Shown: in pieces, positions 47,201-53,269 of the stretch
Layout: the number at the start of each line of letters is the position of its first letter
How positions within the stretch are numbered: position 1 is the stretch's first letter
NCBI GenBank assembly: GCA_003290165.1
Contig: QNQO01005760.1
Coordinates: 62,001 to 126,000, forward strand
Source: Berberis thunbergii
Lineage: Eukaryota > Streptophyta > Magnoliopsida > Ranunculales > Berberidaceae
DNA: 64,000 nucleotides
Reading direction: 5' to 3'
Notes under the pieces: model-generated
Databases searched by the model: none
The model's input: the letters and a program-made list of their open reading frames with translations, nothing else
What the model was told of the DNA's origin: nothing
Position numbers and translations under genes: made by a program

Positions 47201-49041
47201 ATCTATCATGGTTGTGGAGTTGAAAATATGATAAAATCCTATAGTTTGAGAGAAAAAAAAAATTTCAATATGATTACGTAGGTATAACTTGAATCAAAAT
47301 CAAATTGCAGTAAGTTGTTTTTAGAGTGAAAAGATACTCAGTTTTGTCAAAAAAGTGACTGTAAGGTGCTATAAAACAATTTGTTTAGACTTAAGTAATC
47401 AATTAAGTTGTTTAACAAGGGAATCAAAATGGGGGCTTGGAAAATGGATTTGTAGAATTCTTTGACTTTGTGGGGGTCCGGTTTTTAGGGAGGGGGGCAA
47501 TGCCCAACTATAGTGTACATGGTTTGTTAAAGGAAGTTAAAAGTTAATGGGGGCAACTGCCCCCTTGGCTACTATGTGGCTCCACCACTATCTCAAAGTA
47601 CATTCTAGAACAACCAAAATACAATCAATTGTTCATTTGCAATGCACCGGCATAGAACATGATGAATACACAATTACATTTTTTAAATGTTGCATCTCAT
47701 TAGATTTGAAATCGCTTAACTTGTGGTAAGCAATTCAAATTGGCAAAGCATTGGCACAAAGCCTCAATAAAAATTCTATGGTGCATGGGTGCCTGTTTTG
47801 TGCCTGGACATGTGGTAGATTGACTCATTTGACTTTCAAAACTCCCAAAATTTTGTTGCCAAACAGTGGGATTAACAATTTTGTTCCTCCACCTCGTTGA
47901 AACCGTTCATCTCCTCCACCTCATTGAAACTGTTCATTCAAATGGTTGTTTTAAGCTTATCCTTTAGTTGTTGGTTGTGCTAAAAATTTTGTTCCTCCAC
48001 CTCGTTGAAACCGTTCATTCAAATGGTTGTTTTAAGCTTATCCTTTAGCTGTTGGTTGTGCTAACTACTATTAATGGAGGAGGAACTCACCTTCAGCAAC
48101 AGCGAGGTGGAGTAAACAAATGGCAATCGCGAGGTGGAGGAGATGAACGGTTCCACTGTGCTTTTTCCTCTTCCACTGCTATACATTTTTATGTTTTCAA
48201 CCCTAAATTTTTTAAGCCCTGTTTGGCTACAAGTTTTTGAGAGTTTTGAAAATCAAATACCTCTTCATGCCAAGTTAGAGAGCATGTGCCTGGTTGGTAC
48301 CAGGCACCGTAGAAGAGCTCAAGCCTCAAAGATGTAAAGCAAAAGGAGGCTGTATACACAATATGTACAGAATTTATTTGATGTAATTTACAGAAACTAA
48401 AATGTTCATCTTTGTAAAAACCTTAAAATTCAGTTATCAAAAATAATGAGTCAAACTCTTAGGAAAAACAAACTAAAAATCACTAATTAATCGTCTAAAT
48501 TATGAAACCAAGAATGCATAAAATCACTAATTAGTCGTCTAAATCATGGAAACAATAAACAAGATCTCTCTCATATAGTTCACCACTAACAAGAATGCTG
48601 AAAAGATTAAAAGAATTTCATCAAACATGTAATATGTCGTCTAAATCAGTGGTCCAATTTTCTAAAACCAATAGAATCCATCAAAGTAGCTTACAGAATT
48701 ATCCATCATTGCTTTGAAAACTCATTTCTCGTCATTTAAGATGACATTATCAAGAAACTAAACCTACAATTGCAGTTGGGGAGTAAATAAAGAATCACAA
48801 ACAGAGAGAGAATGAGAGCGGAAATTACCAGAGCGGTGATGAGCTTTCCATTCTTGCCACGCTCACGCGTCACTACGACCTTCCGCTTATGAGACGAACA
48901 CGAAGCTCGGATTCTGATTCTTAAGCAGAAAGAAGAAGAAGAGGAAGAAGCAGAAGAGAATCTGTTGTTGTTGTCACGTTCAAGCAGTGGAGAAGAAGAA
49001 CGGTGAGAGGGAGGAGGAAAGAGAGAAGAAATTTGTGCCAT
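21890..49041 (-). CDS. UROS: Uroporphyrinogen-III synthase, plastid, nine exons
   Basis: Converts hydroxymethylbilane to uroporphyrinogen III by ring closure with inversion of ring D, the branch-point step towards haem, sirohaem and chlorophyll, in the plastid. Exons on the minus strand are 49041-48829, 45390-45303, 43801-43735, 41843-41725, 41452-41357, 40830-40775, 23390-23305, 22421-22287 and 21962-21890. They sum to 933 bases (310 residues), all GT-AG, with phases that agree at every junction. Residues 1-50 are Ser/Arg-rich like a transit peptide. The mature part follows the plant family: KVVVTRERG (54-62), [22 protein letters not shown] (105-118), VVGAGTAS (134-141), VLYPAS (182-187), MNTYST with the conserved Tyr211, VASPSA (235-240), CIGETT (260-265), NVYYP..PGLEG. 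The start at 49041 is preferred over an in-frame ATG at 49122 because it begins the transit peptide. Intron 6 is 17384 bp because of nested retrotransposons. Confidence 0.96.
22287..22421 (-). CDS. UROS: UROS exon 8
   Basis: Acceptor TTGCAACAG. Encodes [35 protein letters not shown] and [11 protein letters not shown]. Donor GTATTT is chosen over a GG-shifted alternative because only it keeps frame with exon 9. Confidence 0.95.
23228..23286. repeat. (AAT)n microsatellite in UROS intron 7
   Basis: Trinucleotide run with minor interruptions at its left end, next to the exon 7 donor. Its length is likely to vary between individuals. Confidence 0.95.
23305..23390 (-). CDS. UROS: UROS exon 7
   Basis: Acceptor TTTTTTTCAG after the 17.4-kb intron. 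Encodes [20 protein letters not shown] then AVASPSAL. Donor GTAACC; phase 2. A 46-base (AAT)n run lies 20 bases past the exon end in intron 7. Confidence 0.95.
23391..24026. other. UROS intron 6, original intron sequence (3' part)
   Basis: Sequence between exon 7 and the Gypsy insertion. No gene or transposon ends seen. The Gypsy element is inserted at 24026/24027. Confidence 0.6.
24027..24638 (+). repeat. Gypsy 5' LTR, left piece
   Basis: Aligns with 36632-37200, then jumps to sequence matching about 37790. Relative to the 3' LTR it lacks about 0.6 kb near 24600. The Copia element splits it after CACATTCCAAAC. Confidence 0.88.
24639..24794 (+). repeat. Copia 5' LTR (156 bp)
   Basis: Begins TGTTACAGTG, ends TTAACA. 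Very short for a Copia LTR. Contains AAATAAATACATG where the 3' copy has AAATACATG. Confidence 0.95.
24795..24806 (+). other. Copia primer-binding site
   Basis: TGGTATCAGAGC, complementary to the 3' end of initiator tRNA-Met, directly after the 5' LTR. Confidence 0.93.
25330..26127 (+). CDS. Copia gag, intact 265-codon frame
   Basis: Starts [20 protein letters not shown]. The N-terminal block with [19 protein letters not shown] is the DUF4219/Copia gag-like region, followed by a UBN2-type capsid region ([20 protein letters not shown]) and one zinc knuckle, [14 protein letters not shown], at about residues 246-259. It ends in TAA at 26125, before the protease. In many Copia elements gag and pol form one frame, so this stop may be a mutation or a natural separation. 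It is the best preserved frame of the element. Confidence 0.88.
   Translation: MAETKSVVPVMSKITDHKLNGLNYLDWSKTVRLYLRSIDKDDHLTNDPHEDSRQMRLREDARLFFQIWNSIDSEVIGLINHCEFVKELMDYLDFLYSGKGNLSRMYEVCRAFYRVEKQDQSLHYFMAFKKTYEELNMLLPFSPDVKVQQRQREQMAIMSFLAGLFPEFDSAKAQVLSGSDISSLHDVFSCVLRTEITPPVSLSGALVSQNNSYAPGRPSNHSGHKGGSSQGFETRTPDSESIICNYCRKPSHTKFDCRKLQFKNR
26280..28407 (+). pseudogene. Copia pol: protease, integrase, RT (broken)
   Basis: The protease site reads [12 protein letters not shown] (near 26290), where the catalytic Ser of the usual D-S-G is Tyr. Then follow the GAG-pre-integrase [12 protein letters not shown] and [10 protein letters not shown] zinc-type ends, and integrase acidic residues in HSDVWGP, SDNAREY and [12 protein letters not shown]. 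An in-frame TAA is at 27000 and a TGA near 27212. A Pro/Ala/Ser-rich linker (27590-27680) precedes the RT. The RT is missing its N-terminal part: NALDDNGLY is followed directly by [19 protein letters not shown] at about 27970. [11 protein letters not shown] (28226) and the [10 protein letters not shown] region are present, then a stop at 28405. Confidence 0.88.
28518..29177 (+). pseudogene. Copia RNase H and pol C-terminus
   Basis: A 219-codon open frame: [20 protein letters not shown], then [54 protein letters not shown], and the Copia end [10 protein letters not shown] with TGA at 29175. RNase H acidic residues (DAD, E of SAESEY, D of CDNQA) are visible. It is an open frame but severed from the RT by stops upstream. 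Confidence 0.88.
29172..29184 (+). other. Copia polypurine tract
   Basis: GTTTGAGGGAGAG directly before the 3' LTR, overlapping the end of pol. Primes plus-strand DNA synthesis. Confidence 0.85.
29185..29336 (+). repeat. Copia 3' LTR (152 bp)
   Basis: TGTTACAGTG to TTAACA, followed by the target duplication CAAAC. Confidence 0.95.
29342..29765 (+). repeat. Gypsy 5' LTR, right piece
   Basis: Continues the LTR after the Copia target site (GTTAAAAGCGAAATGGTGATTAG) and matches 37854-38320, ending GAGGCGTGACA. A TTGGTATTAGAGCTAGAG stretch follows at 29769, resembling an initiator-tRNA-Met primer-binding site with one mismatch. Confidence 0.88.
29967..31212 (+). pseudogene. Gypsy gag with two zinc knuckles, frameshifted
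   Basis: The frame opens at 29967 but meets a stop after eight codons. Bases 30255-30653 encode the retrotransposon gag domain ([54 protein letters not shown]). Bases 30931-31065 hold two CCHC knuckles, [14 protein letters not shown] and [14 protein letters not shown]. Frames differ between these parts, so no full gag can be made. Confidence 0.88.
31213..32448 (+). pseudogene. Gypsy protease and reverse transcriptase N-terminal part
   Basis: Protease-like [16 protein letters not shown] at 31229-31277, where DSG/DTG-type residues are altered, then [15 protein letters not shown] near 31449-31490. The RT frame 31882-32443 reads [70 protein letters not shown], the catalytic [10 protein letters not shown] and [15 protein letters not shown]. 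It is then cut by a foreign 1.6-kb piece. A 15-base duplication (TAAGTTGCCTAGTCTACTAG) is visible at 31727-31763. Confidence 0.88.
32444..33520 (-). pseudogene. DUF4283 plus zinc-knuckle ORF1 of a plant LINE-type element
   Basis: The 218-codon frame 33520-32864 has the DUF4283 domain: [89 protein letters not shown] and RICVEM, then the zf-CCHC_4-type [14 protein letters not shown] near 32935-32894. A second frame, 32668-32444, ends [20 protein letters not shown], the usual tail before an endonuclease ORF. Endonuclease and RT are absent, which is unusual because LINE copies normally lose the 5' end, not the 3' end. A run of 22 C at 32539-32560 lies in the second frame. Confidence 0.85.
32449..34050 (-). 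mobile_element. Chimeric insert in the Gypsy RT: LINE-type ORF1 plus Copia RNase H piece
   Basis: The Gypsy RT frame stops at about 32448 and resumes near 34050 (GAGAAAATTGAAGTTGTTGT). The material between reads on the minus strand. About 34020-33700 carries a Copia RNase H fragment ([32 protein letters not shown]). Bases 33520-32444 carry a DUF4283 ORF1. The two are directly adjacent. TTAAC occurs at both ends (32444-32448 and 34022-34026), but the exact right border is uncertain by about 25 bases. No LTR, poly(A) tail or TIR bounds the piece, so filler DNA at break repair or an unrecognised carrier element are both possible. Confidence 0.75.
33700..34020 (-). pseudogene. Copia RNase H fragment (second, unrelated copy)
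   Basis: Minus-strand reading in two frames gives DADW, then [20 protein letters not shown], then [20 protein letters not shown], the RNase H signature of Copia elements. It differs clearly from the Copia element at 24.6-29.3 kb and so comes from another family. Confidence 0.75.
34051..34777 (+). pseudogene. Gypsy RT C-terminus and RNase H
   Basis: After KIEVVVN (stop) come [49 protein letters not shown], the RNase [25 protein letters not shown] (stop), [40 protein letters not shown] and [15 protein letters not shown]. RNase H acidic residues are visible, but stops interrupt the frame at about 34075 and 34433. Confidence 0.88.
34778..35919 (+). pseudogene. Gypsy integrase, degenerate
   Basis: HHCC zinc region: [16 protein letters not shown] (stop), then [20 protein letters not shown]. 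The DDE core is spread over frames: [40 protein letters not shown] and [21 protein letters not shown] 17-base tandem duplication (TTTGGGTGATAGTTGA) at about 35205-35240 and further indels break the frame. The end part near 35750-35900 (SYVDNR, GPFEI-like) is followed by the MITE insertion. Confidence 0.85.
35920..36291. mobile_element. hAT-type MITE (372 bp) in the Gypsy integrase tail
   Basis: Terminal inverted repeats TAGGGCTGAAC at the left and TTTCAACCCTA at the right, with a perfect 8-base target duplication TTATCGAT at 35912-35919 and 36292-36299. The body is built of repeated GGTTCGGTTT/AAACCGAACC motifs, a composition widespread in plant hAT MITEs. The Gypsy coding sequence continues across it when it is skipped, so it is a later insertion. 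Confidence 0.93.
36300..36598 (+). pseudogene. Gypsy integrase C-terminus with chromodomain-like tail
   Basis: Frame 36299-36538 reads [37 protein letters not shown] and [19 protein letters not shown], then TGA in place of the Trp expected before Glu, and MRKQYHHLF further on. This end is characteristic of Tekay/Del-type chromoviruses, whose chromodomain-like module directs integration into heterochromatin. Confidence 0.82.
36602..36631 (+). other. Gypsy polypurine tract region
   Basis: GGGGACGAAATTC and then GGAGGGAAGAAT directly before the 3' LTR, the standard junction of plant Gypsy elements. Confidence 0.85.
36632..38320 (+). repeat. Gypsy 3' LTR (1.69 kb)
   Basis: Full-length LTR. Contains three close copies of TCACATTCCAAA(C/T)GTTAAAAG at about 37747, 37795 and 37841, and a 29-base duplication of TGTGGTTGCTATCA(T/C)GTCAC near 38231 and 38258. 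The 5' LTR lacks the middle portion, about 37180-37780. Confidence 0.88.
38321..40774. other. UROS intron 6, original intron sequence (5' part)
   Basis: No second gene is recognised. Two imperfect direct repeats with period 68 (CAATAGCAGACTGGACCAAA at 39381 and 39449) lie at 39380-39515. Short frames on both strands show no known domain. Confidence 0.55.
39380..39515. repeat. Two-copy tandem repeat, 68-bp unit
   Basis: Copies share CAATAGCAGACTGGACCAAA and GGCTCATGCTTAGA; they differ by a few substitutions. Confidence 0.8.
40775..40830 (-). CDS. UROS: UROS exon 6
   Basis: Acceptor TATTGCAG. Encodes [19 protein letters not shown]; the Tyr in NTY is the residue most often linked to catalysis in this family. 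Donor GTAAAG opens the 17.4-kb intron 6. Confidence 0.95.
41357..41452 (-). CDS. UROS: UROS exon 5
   Basis: Acceptor CATTTCAG. Encodes [11 protein letters not shown]...[14 protein letters not shown], the conserved phosphate-side loop of the family. Donor GTATGT; ends phase 1. Confidence 0.96.
41725..41843 (-). CDS. UROS: UROS exon 4
   Basis: Acceptor TTGTTAG. Encodes [20 protein letters not shown] and the [18 protein letters not shown] stretch. Donor GTATGA; ends phase 1. Intron 3 before it contains an hAT-type MITE and a near-perfect hairpin. Confidence 0.96.
42537..42678. repeat. Near-perfect hairpin/foldback MITE in UROS intron 3
   Basis: Arms 42537-42582 and 42634-42678 are reverse complements over 45-46 bases, differing by one C in a C-run. 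The outer end is GCACTGGGGGTTAGCCTGGT. A 51-base loop separates them. Such a stem in an intron could be processed by Dicer-like enzymes, or be a small MITE whose arms are still fresh. No convincing target duplication was found. Confidence 0.85.
42872..43510. mobile_element. hAT-type MITE (639 bp) in UROS intron 3
   Basis: Ends CAGTGTTCTAAAAAGCG and TTTTTAGAACACTT are inverted and continue into inverted CTAGGCGG/CCGCCTAG sequence. Flanks TGTTTACT (42864-42871) and TGTTTACC (43511-43518) are an 8-base target duplication with one mismatch. AT-rich non-coding interior. The CAGTG start and GTTCTAAAAA tip are typical of a widespread plant hAT MITE group. Confidence 0.85.
43735..43801 (-). CDS. UROS: UROS exon 3
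   Basis: Acceptor GCTTGCAG. Encodes the conserved [20 protein letters not shown] block of domain 2. Donor GTAAGC; ends phase 2. Confidence 0.95.
44100..44160. repeat. 31-bp tandem duplication in UROS intron 2
   Basis: TACCTCAAGTGGGC(C/T)TTAAC appears twice in direct succession with one substitution. Confidence 0.85.
44620..44634. repeat. Poly(C) run, 15 bases, in UROS intron 2
   Basis: Homopolymer run on the plus strand, poly(G) in the UROS transcript sense. Length may be unreliable in any sequence read. Confidence 0.9.
45303..45390 (-). CDS. UROS: UROS exon 2
   Basis: Acceptor CTAAACAG. Encodes [20 protein letters not shown] followed by SDRLPTVLS. Donor GTGAAT; ends phase 1. Intron 1 before it (45391-48828) holds a 1.4-kb TIR element and a 0.5-kb MITE. 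Confidence 0.95.
46186..47591. mobile_element. TIR element, probably Mutator-like, in UROS intron 1 (1.4 kb)
   Basis: The left end ATGGTGGAGTC and right end GGCTCCACCACTAT are inverted apart from a three-base gap. Flanks CTCAAAGCA (46177-46185) and CTCAAAGTA (47592-47600) form a 9-base direct repeat with one mismatch, the size made by Mutator-like transposases. Next to both ends lie GGGGGCAA-type G-rich or C-rich stretches, including a run of 19 G at 46277-46295. No transposase is present. The interior carries the 193-bp tandem array. Confidence 0.7.
46568..47345. repeat. Four-copy tandem array, about 193-bp unit
   Basis: CATTATTCCA recurs at 46588, 46781, 46975 and 47167 (spacings 193, 194 and 192). 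Each unit contains AAATAAAAGAGGCCAAGTAA and GATTACGTAG(A/G)TATAACTTG. Copies are highly alike, with small indels, so they are recent. No spacer-like unique segments, so not CRISPR-like. Confidence 0.95.
47776..48312. mobile_element. MITE with about 100-bp inverted ends in UROS intron 1
   Basis: The left end CTATGGTGCATGGGTGCCTG and right end, read on the minus strand, CTACGGTGCCTGGTACCAAC are related. Both continue through TTTCAAAACT(C)... and GCCAAACAG for about 100 bases. The interior holds a tandem duplication (about 86 bases, starting TTTTGTTCCTCCACCTCGTT at about 47880 and 47989) and GGTGGAGGAGATGAACGGTT, the inverse of AACCGTTCATCTCCTCCACC. The target duplication is not clear. Confidence 0.7.
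48829..49041 (-). CDS. UROS: UROS exon 1 (codons 1-71)
   Basis: Transit peptide ([10 protein letters not shown]..., a run of Ser at residues 32-37) and the first strand of domain 1, [18 protein letters not shown]. Donor GTAATT at 48828; phase 0. A CT repeat at 49082-49099 lies in the 5' leader. Confidence 0.95.
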
Positions 49042-49197
49042 GGAACGTGTCTGTGTTTTGGACTTCAGACCATCTAAAAAACTCTCTCTCTCTCTCTCGC
49101 ACTTTCCTTTCCTATGCAACACCTGTGTCGCAACAAATAACCACGAAATCCACCGAGTCTCTACGGGAAGAGGGACCCACGGGATTGATTACGAGTG

Positions 49198-49203
49198 CAC
49201 GTG
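49198..49203 (-). promoter_or_regulatory. G-box (CACGTG) in the UROS upstream region
   Basis: CACGTG, about 160 bases upstream of the UROS start codon, possibly inside the leader. A further ACGT core (TGACGTCC) is at 49268-49275. Such elements bind HY5/PIF-type factors that control tetrapyrrole genes by light. Seen: the motif. Inferred: the role. Confidence 0.45.
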
Positions 49204-49409
49204 GAGTGTGTGGGATTGGTTCAATAAAGGGAACCAATTCACACATGGCAACGCTCAATAGTCATCCATGACGTCCACAAGGCAAATTAAAGTGACGCGT
49301 AAGTGAAAATGAGGAGCAACATCCGCTGCGGGTGTGTGTCCCAATAAACACATTTTTCCTGCGTTGTGCCCCGACTCTGAGACCACCCCCATGTTATCAT
49401 TACAAAGGA

Positions 49410-49423
49410 TTATATATATAAAC
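49410..49423 (-). promoter_or_regulatory. Possible TATA box of UROS
   Basis: TTTATATATATAAT on the minus strand, 370 bases upstream of the start codon. If used, the leader would be about 340 nt and contain the CT-repeat. Weak evidence; other AT-rich stretches exist. Confidence 0.3.
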
Positions 49424-50030
49424 GGGTCTTGGGTTATGATGGCCAAATGCAATGCATTATATATGGATTGTCCCAAGTTTCTCCAACCGCATTCCAAGCT
49501 GTTTGTACAGATTGTAATGTAAATTGTAAGACGACTTTTTTTTTTTTTTTTTTACCTCCGTAAAAAGATTACCTACATGTGCCTAACACGTACTCTGGCT
49601 ATATATTTTTAGTGGGTTTTCCGTTTTCTTCCTTAGAGACAAGTGTTGAACCTGGATTTAAGTAGTAGTCAAAAGTGTAGATTCTTGTTGGAAATCAAGT
49701 TAACGGGACAATACTATTTAAACAAACCATGTCATAGGTAAAGGTACAATTGATGACATGCATAAAAATGCCCTAGAAGATTTTCTTTGAGTAACTATTA
49801 CTACGAGTTTTGTTTGAGTAGCAATAGAGATTCAACTCGAGCAACCTCCCTCCTTGTCCCAAGAGGAGCTTGCTATGAGTTTATTGCATGTTTTACAAGT
49901 GGGTGGTTTCATCCTGAGTAGTCGTCCTAAACATAACAAGGAACTTCTCTAAACAACAGTCATGTCCTAAGCAAAGTCGGACCTTGTCTGAATAGCCATC
50001 TTCGCCCGTGATCTCATCCTTAATAGAATC
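49424..50030. other. Intergenic, no gene seen
   Basis: Contains a T run (49531-49552) and short degenerate stretches with AGTAGTCGTCC-like phrases (49915-50020) related to the 51.1-kb minisatellite. Confidence 0.4.
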
Positions 50031-50949
50031 TGTCACGCTCCGATTTTCAAAGAAAACGAAAATTCCAAAATTCATGTAGGATTATCCGTTTCCCCAAAAT
50101 TTGGGACGTGAAAATTCATTAACAACAGAAACAAATAGCAGCAACAACTAAAACATGATTAAATTACTGAAACAAATAAAACTCTAACCCGGAGAGACTC
50201 TGACGTTGCTAGCCCCACTAATGAAACTCCAGTAACGCTGCTCAAAAATCTCTAAATCTGAAAGGCTAATCGGCTACATTCCAAAAGGAATGTACCCAAT
50301 AAGCAAAAGCTCACTTGGGTCAGCAATAAAGCTGGTGTGAGAAATCTCCATCCCAAAATCAATAAATCCGCACATGACAACATCAAAATAAACAAAAAAA
50401 AATGATAAACAACCACACATCAAGTAGTTCCTCCATGAGGCAAAGGTGTTATCATCTTAACTATAGAAATTGACTATGGCAAGTCTGACCTGCAGAAATA
50501 TGAGTAGACTTGTCATCCTGCATGAAAAAGTTAAAAGCAACCAGATAATATTTCTAAGTTATCAGTCCTCACAAATGTGATTTATTTTCAAACAATGATA
50601 CAATTCATAGTCATATTGGACTATTATTGAAATATTAGCAAAACACATTTTCTACCTTTAGGAAGACATATAGTTCTCATTCAATGGTTGAATGAGCATT
50701 TAGTTTCTTCCTTGAAGATAATTATGCACATACACATAAAGAAATCTCGATTCTTTTCCACAATCGCACTATCCTCCTTGTGCCGAACACACCTCACCCA
50801 AGTGTGCCTCCCTTGCCTTCGAAACCACTCGGAGCATACATGTTCCAAGTGGGGTGCCACATCGAGGAACATGTCATCTCACCCGAAGTTCGATCCATGA
50901 CAAGCATCTCCTAATCTACACGTATAACCGAACTCACATGGAACGGTGC

Positions 50950-51075
50950 ACCGATATGCAAGCAAGTCTGCATACCCATAATTCTATCACACGTATACAA
51001 GCAAGTCTGTATACAAATCACATTTTCACATTTTTTTTCGGAGTTGTATACAAGCAAGTCTGTATACAAATTACT
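50950..51075. repeat. Degenerate tandem motif ATACAAGCAAGTCTGTATAC
   Basis: Three copies at about 50954 (diverged), 50995 and 51048; each is itself nearly palindromic (GTATAC ends). May form short cruciforms. Confidence 0.75.
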
Positions 51076-51077
51076 AG

Positions 51078-51312
51078 TATGAGTAGTCATCTCGAGCAGA
51101 GTTGAGATCATGCCTAGATAGTCATCCCATCCTTAATAGTCGAGGTTCGAGTAGTCATCCTGAGCATAGTGAGAATCTCATTCAAATATTTGTTTCAACC
51201 CGAGCAGGGTTTAAATTCATTCAAGTAGTCATCCGGAGTTGGAATCTCTTCATGAGCAAGTCAATACCCATAGATAATCATTCCGAGCATACTCAGGGAT
51301 TCAGATGGAGAG
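51078..51312. repeat. Degenerate minisatellite, AGTAGTCATCC(C)GAGCA core
   Basis: About five irregular copies 40-50 bases apart, near 51080, 51118, 51150, 51218 and 51275. Each has AGTCATC or AATCATT followed by C/GAGC. Related phrases occur at 49910-50020. Confidence 0.6.
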
Positions 51313-51480
51313 CCATCCCAAACACAATTAATATTTGGGCTAAACATGTATTTCGAGTAGAATCATTGAATAATGTACTTAAAGGGGTCCAGCTCTTACT
51401 ACCTTGATCCAACATCAAAGTGCGTCATTTTGAGTGGACATGTGAACAATCTTAAACGATATCTTGCTCGTCCGGAAAAA

Positions 51481-52258
51481 GAAAAAAAATGGACATATAG
51501 ATTTAAAGTGAGTATCTAGCAAGCATGTGAAGTTAAGAAATAATAAAAATTTAAACCACATTATTCTTAAATAACCACAACCATTCTCATTTCACTATCC
51601 TCATTCCCTTTTTTATTCTTCTCTCGTATCTCTTTCTTCTCCTTTGTACCTTTTTTTTTGCCCTCCCTTCCTCAATTTTTTTTTTCTCTTTTTTCTTACT
51701 ACTCTTTCTTTGATAACTATACATTGATTAAAAATAAATCCATCATCAAACCATTTTAAACAATATAACTCAACCACCACCACAAGTCCATCACCACCAA
51801 CGCAACAGTAACCTTATATACATTCCTTCAAGTCACACAACACCACCAATCACCACCATTCTCATTTGCACACTACCACCACCATCAACTCCATTTCCAA
51901 CCCCACCAGTTCTTTCTACCTTAGTTCATGTTTGATTGAAAGAATTTAATTACAGATATTAGAAGGATCCAACGTATTTGTGTTGCTCTTTTCGAAAGTC
52001 TATTATCTGGGAGAGCCAAAGAGTCAATTTCAAGAAAATAGGGGTCGTGTGAGGATTTTTACCCGAGGAACGAAATTACATTAGAATTGAGCCTAATTCC
52101 ATGGAAAGTGACATGATTTCATGAAATTGTGTGATATCAAACACACCCGTAATCTCCCAAATGTGTTGTTGCAACAAACATCTAACCTCTAATAAGAACT
52201 GGTTTCCTATTCTCTACAAATTCAAAGTTATTTGGCATAATGAATATTAACCCCTTGC
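51481..52258. other. Intergenic, no gene seen
   Basis: CT-rich at 51600-51715, then CCACCA-rich DNA at 51760-51910, without a recognisable domain on either strand. Confidence 0.4.
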
Positions 52259-53215
52259 CATCACCAATTCTGCTAAAGAACAACACCATTGCTCGATTTT
52301 TTAAAGGACACCACCACCTTTTAGAATGACACCACTAATATACTAAAAAAAACTACCACCTATCTTCTCATCTCTCCCTCTCTTCATCAAACACCACCAC
52401 CACCCCGCTACCGCCACCGTTGGTCGCACCTACTTTCCCATCGACCGCCGCCTGCTTCTTTTCTTCTTATTTTCTTCTATGTTTTTTCTTTATTTTATCT
52501 TCTCTACTTTTTTTTCCTCTTTTTTTCTTTTCCTATCTTCTTTTTCTCCTTTTATCATTTTTTCATTTATTTTCATCTTATTCTCCTCTCTTCTTATTCT
52601 CCCTATTTTTCTCCTTCTCCCTTGCAGAAACCTTCACGAGGGGCAAAAAAATGTGTCCCCTGCAGAGGCCCATGTGAGTGGGGAACCCATACTCGCTCAA
52701 ATCGCTGCTCATGAAGGTTATCTACTTGCACGAACCTCCGCTAGGGCAAAGGAGAAAAAATGGAAAATAATAAGAGGAAGAGAATGGAGGAGAATAATAA
52801 GAAGAAGAAAATAGATAAGATGAGAAGAGAGAGAAAAAAAGACAGAAAAAATAGAGAATAAGATAAGAAGAAAAATAAAAAAGATAAGAACTGAGAAGAA
52901 GAAGAAGAGAAAAGAAGATGAGGATAACGAAAAGAACAAAAAAAAAACAAAAAGAGAAGATGAAGAAATGAGCGGTGGTGCGGCCGATAGTGGATGGGGT
53001 GTGGTGGTGCGGCCAATGATGGCAAGGCGTGGTAATGCAGCCGGAGGTGGGGGTGGGGGTGGTGGTGGGACGTGCTGGGTGGTGATGCTCTTGTGAAGAA
53101 AGAAAATTAGGTGGAAAATGGAATATGAGGGGTGGTAGTGTCCTTCAGCACATCCAAAAAAAGTGGGGCGGTGTTGTCCTTCAACAGAATTGGTGGTGTC
53201 ATTTAGTCTCTACCT
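52259..53215. mobile_element. Foldback element copy 1 with pyrimidine/purine arms
   Basis: The left side contains CATCACCAATTCTG and AAAGGACACCACCACC, then an almost pure T/C tract (52455-52620). A centre follows with GAACCTCCGC.AGGGCAAA-type units (52620-52750), then an almost pure A/G tract (52750-52960), then GTCCTTCAACAGAATTGGTG and GTCATTTAGTCTCTACCT. Right and left are reverse complements at the tips and mirror each other in composition. The far left tip is diverged. No transposase. The long leucine/phenylalanine/serine or lysine/arginine frames here are composition artefacts. Confidence 0.7.
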
Positions 53216-53269
53216 TTACATAATCAACCAGTTACAACCAATTGAAACAACAACCATGTTCATATACTA

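Larger units (their letters stand above)
50031..51480. mobile_element. Possible Gypsy LTR remnant
   Basis: TGTCACGCTCCGATTTTC at 50031 is the inverse of the GGAGCGTGACA-type end common to plant Gypsy LTRs; the Gypsy element in this window ends GAGGCGTGACA. What follows has no coding sequence and carries minisatellites. The other end and target duplication were not found, so this is a weak call. Confidence 0.35.

Noticed and set aside
46568..47345. Regular repeat array that might suggest a CRISPR-like locus
   Set aside because: The 193-bp units abut with no unique spacers, there are no cas-like genes, and it lies in a plant intron inside a transposon.
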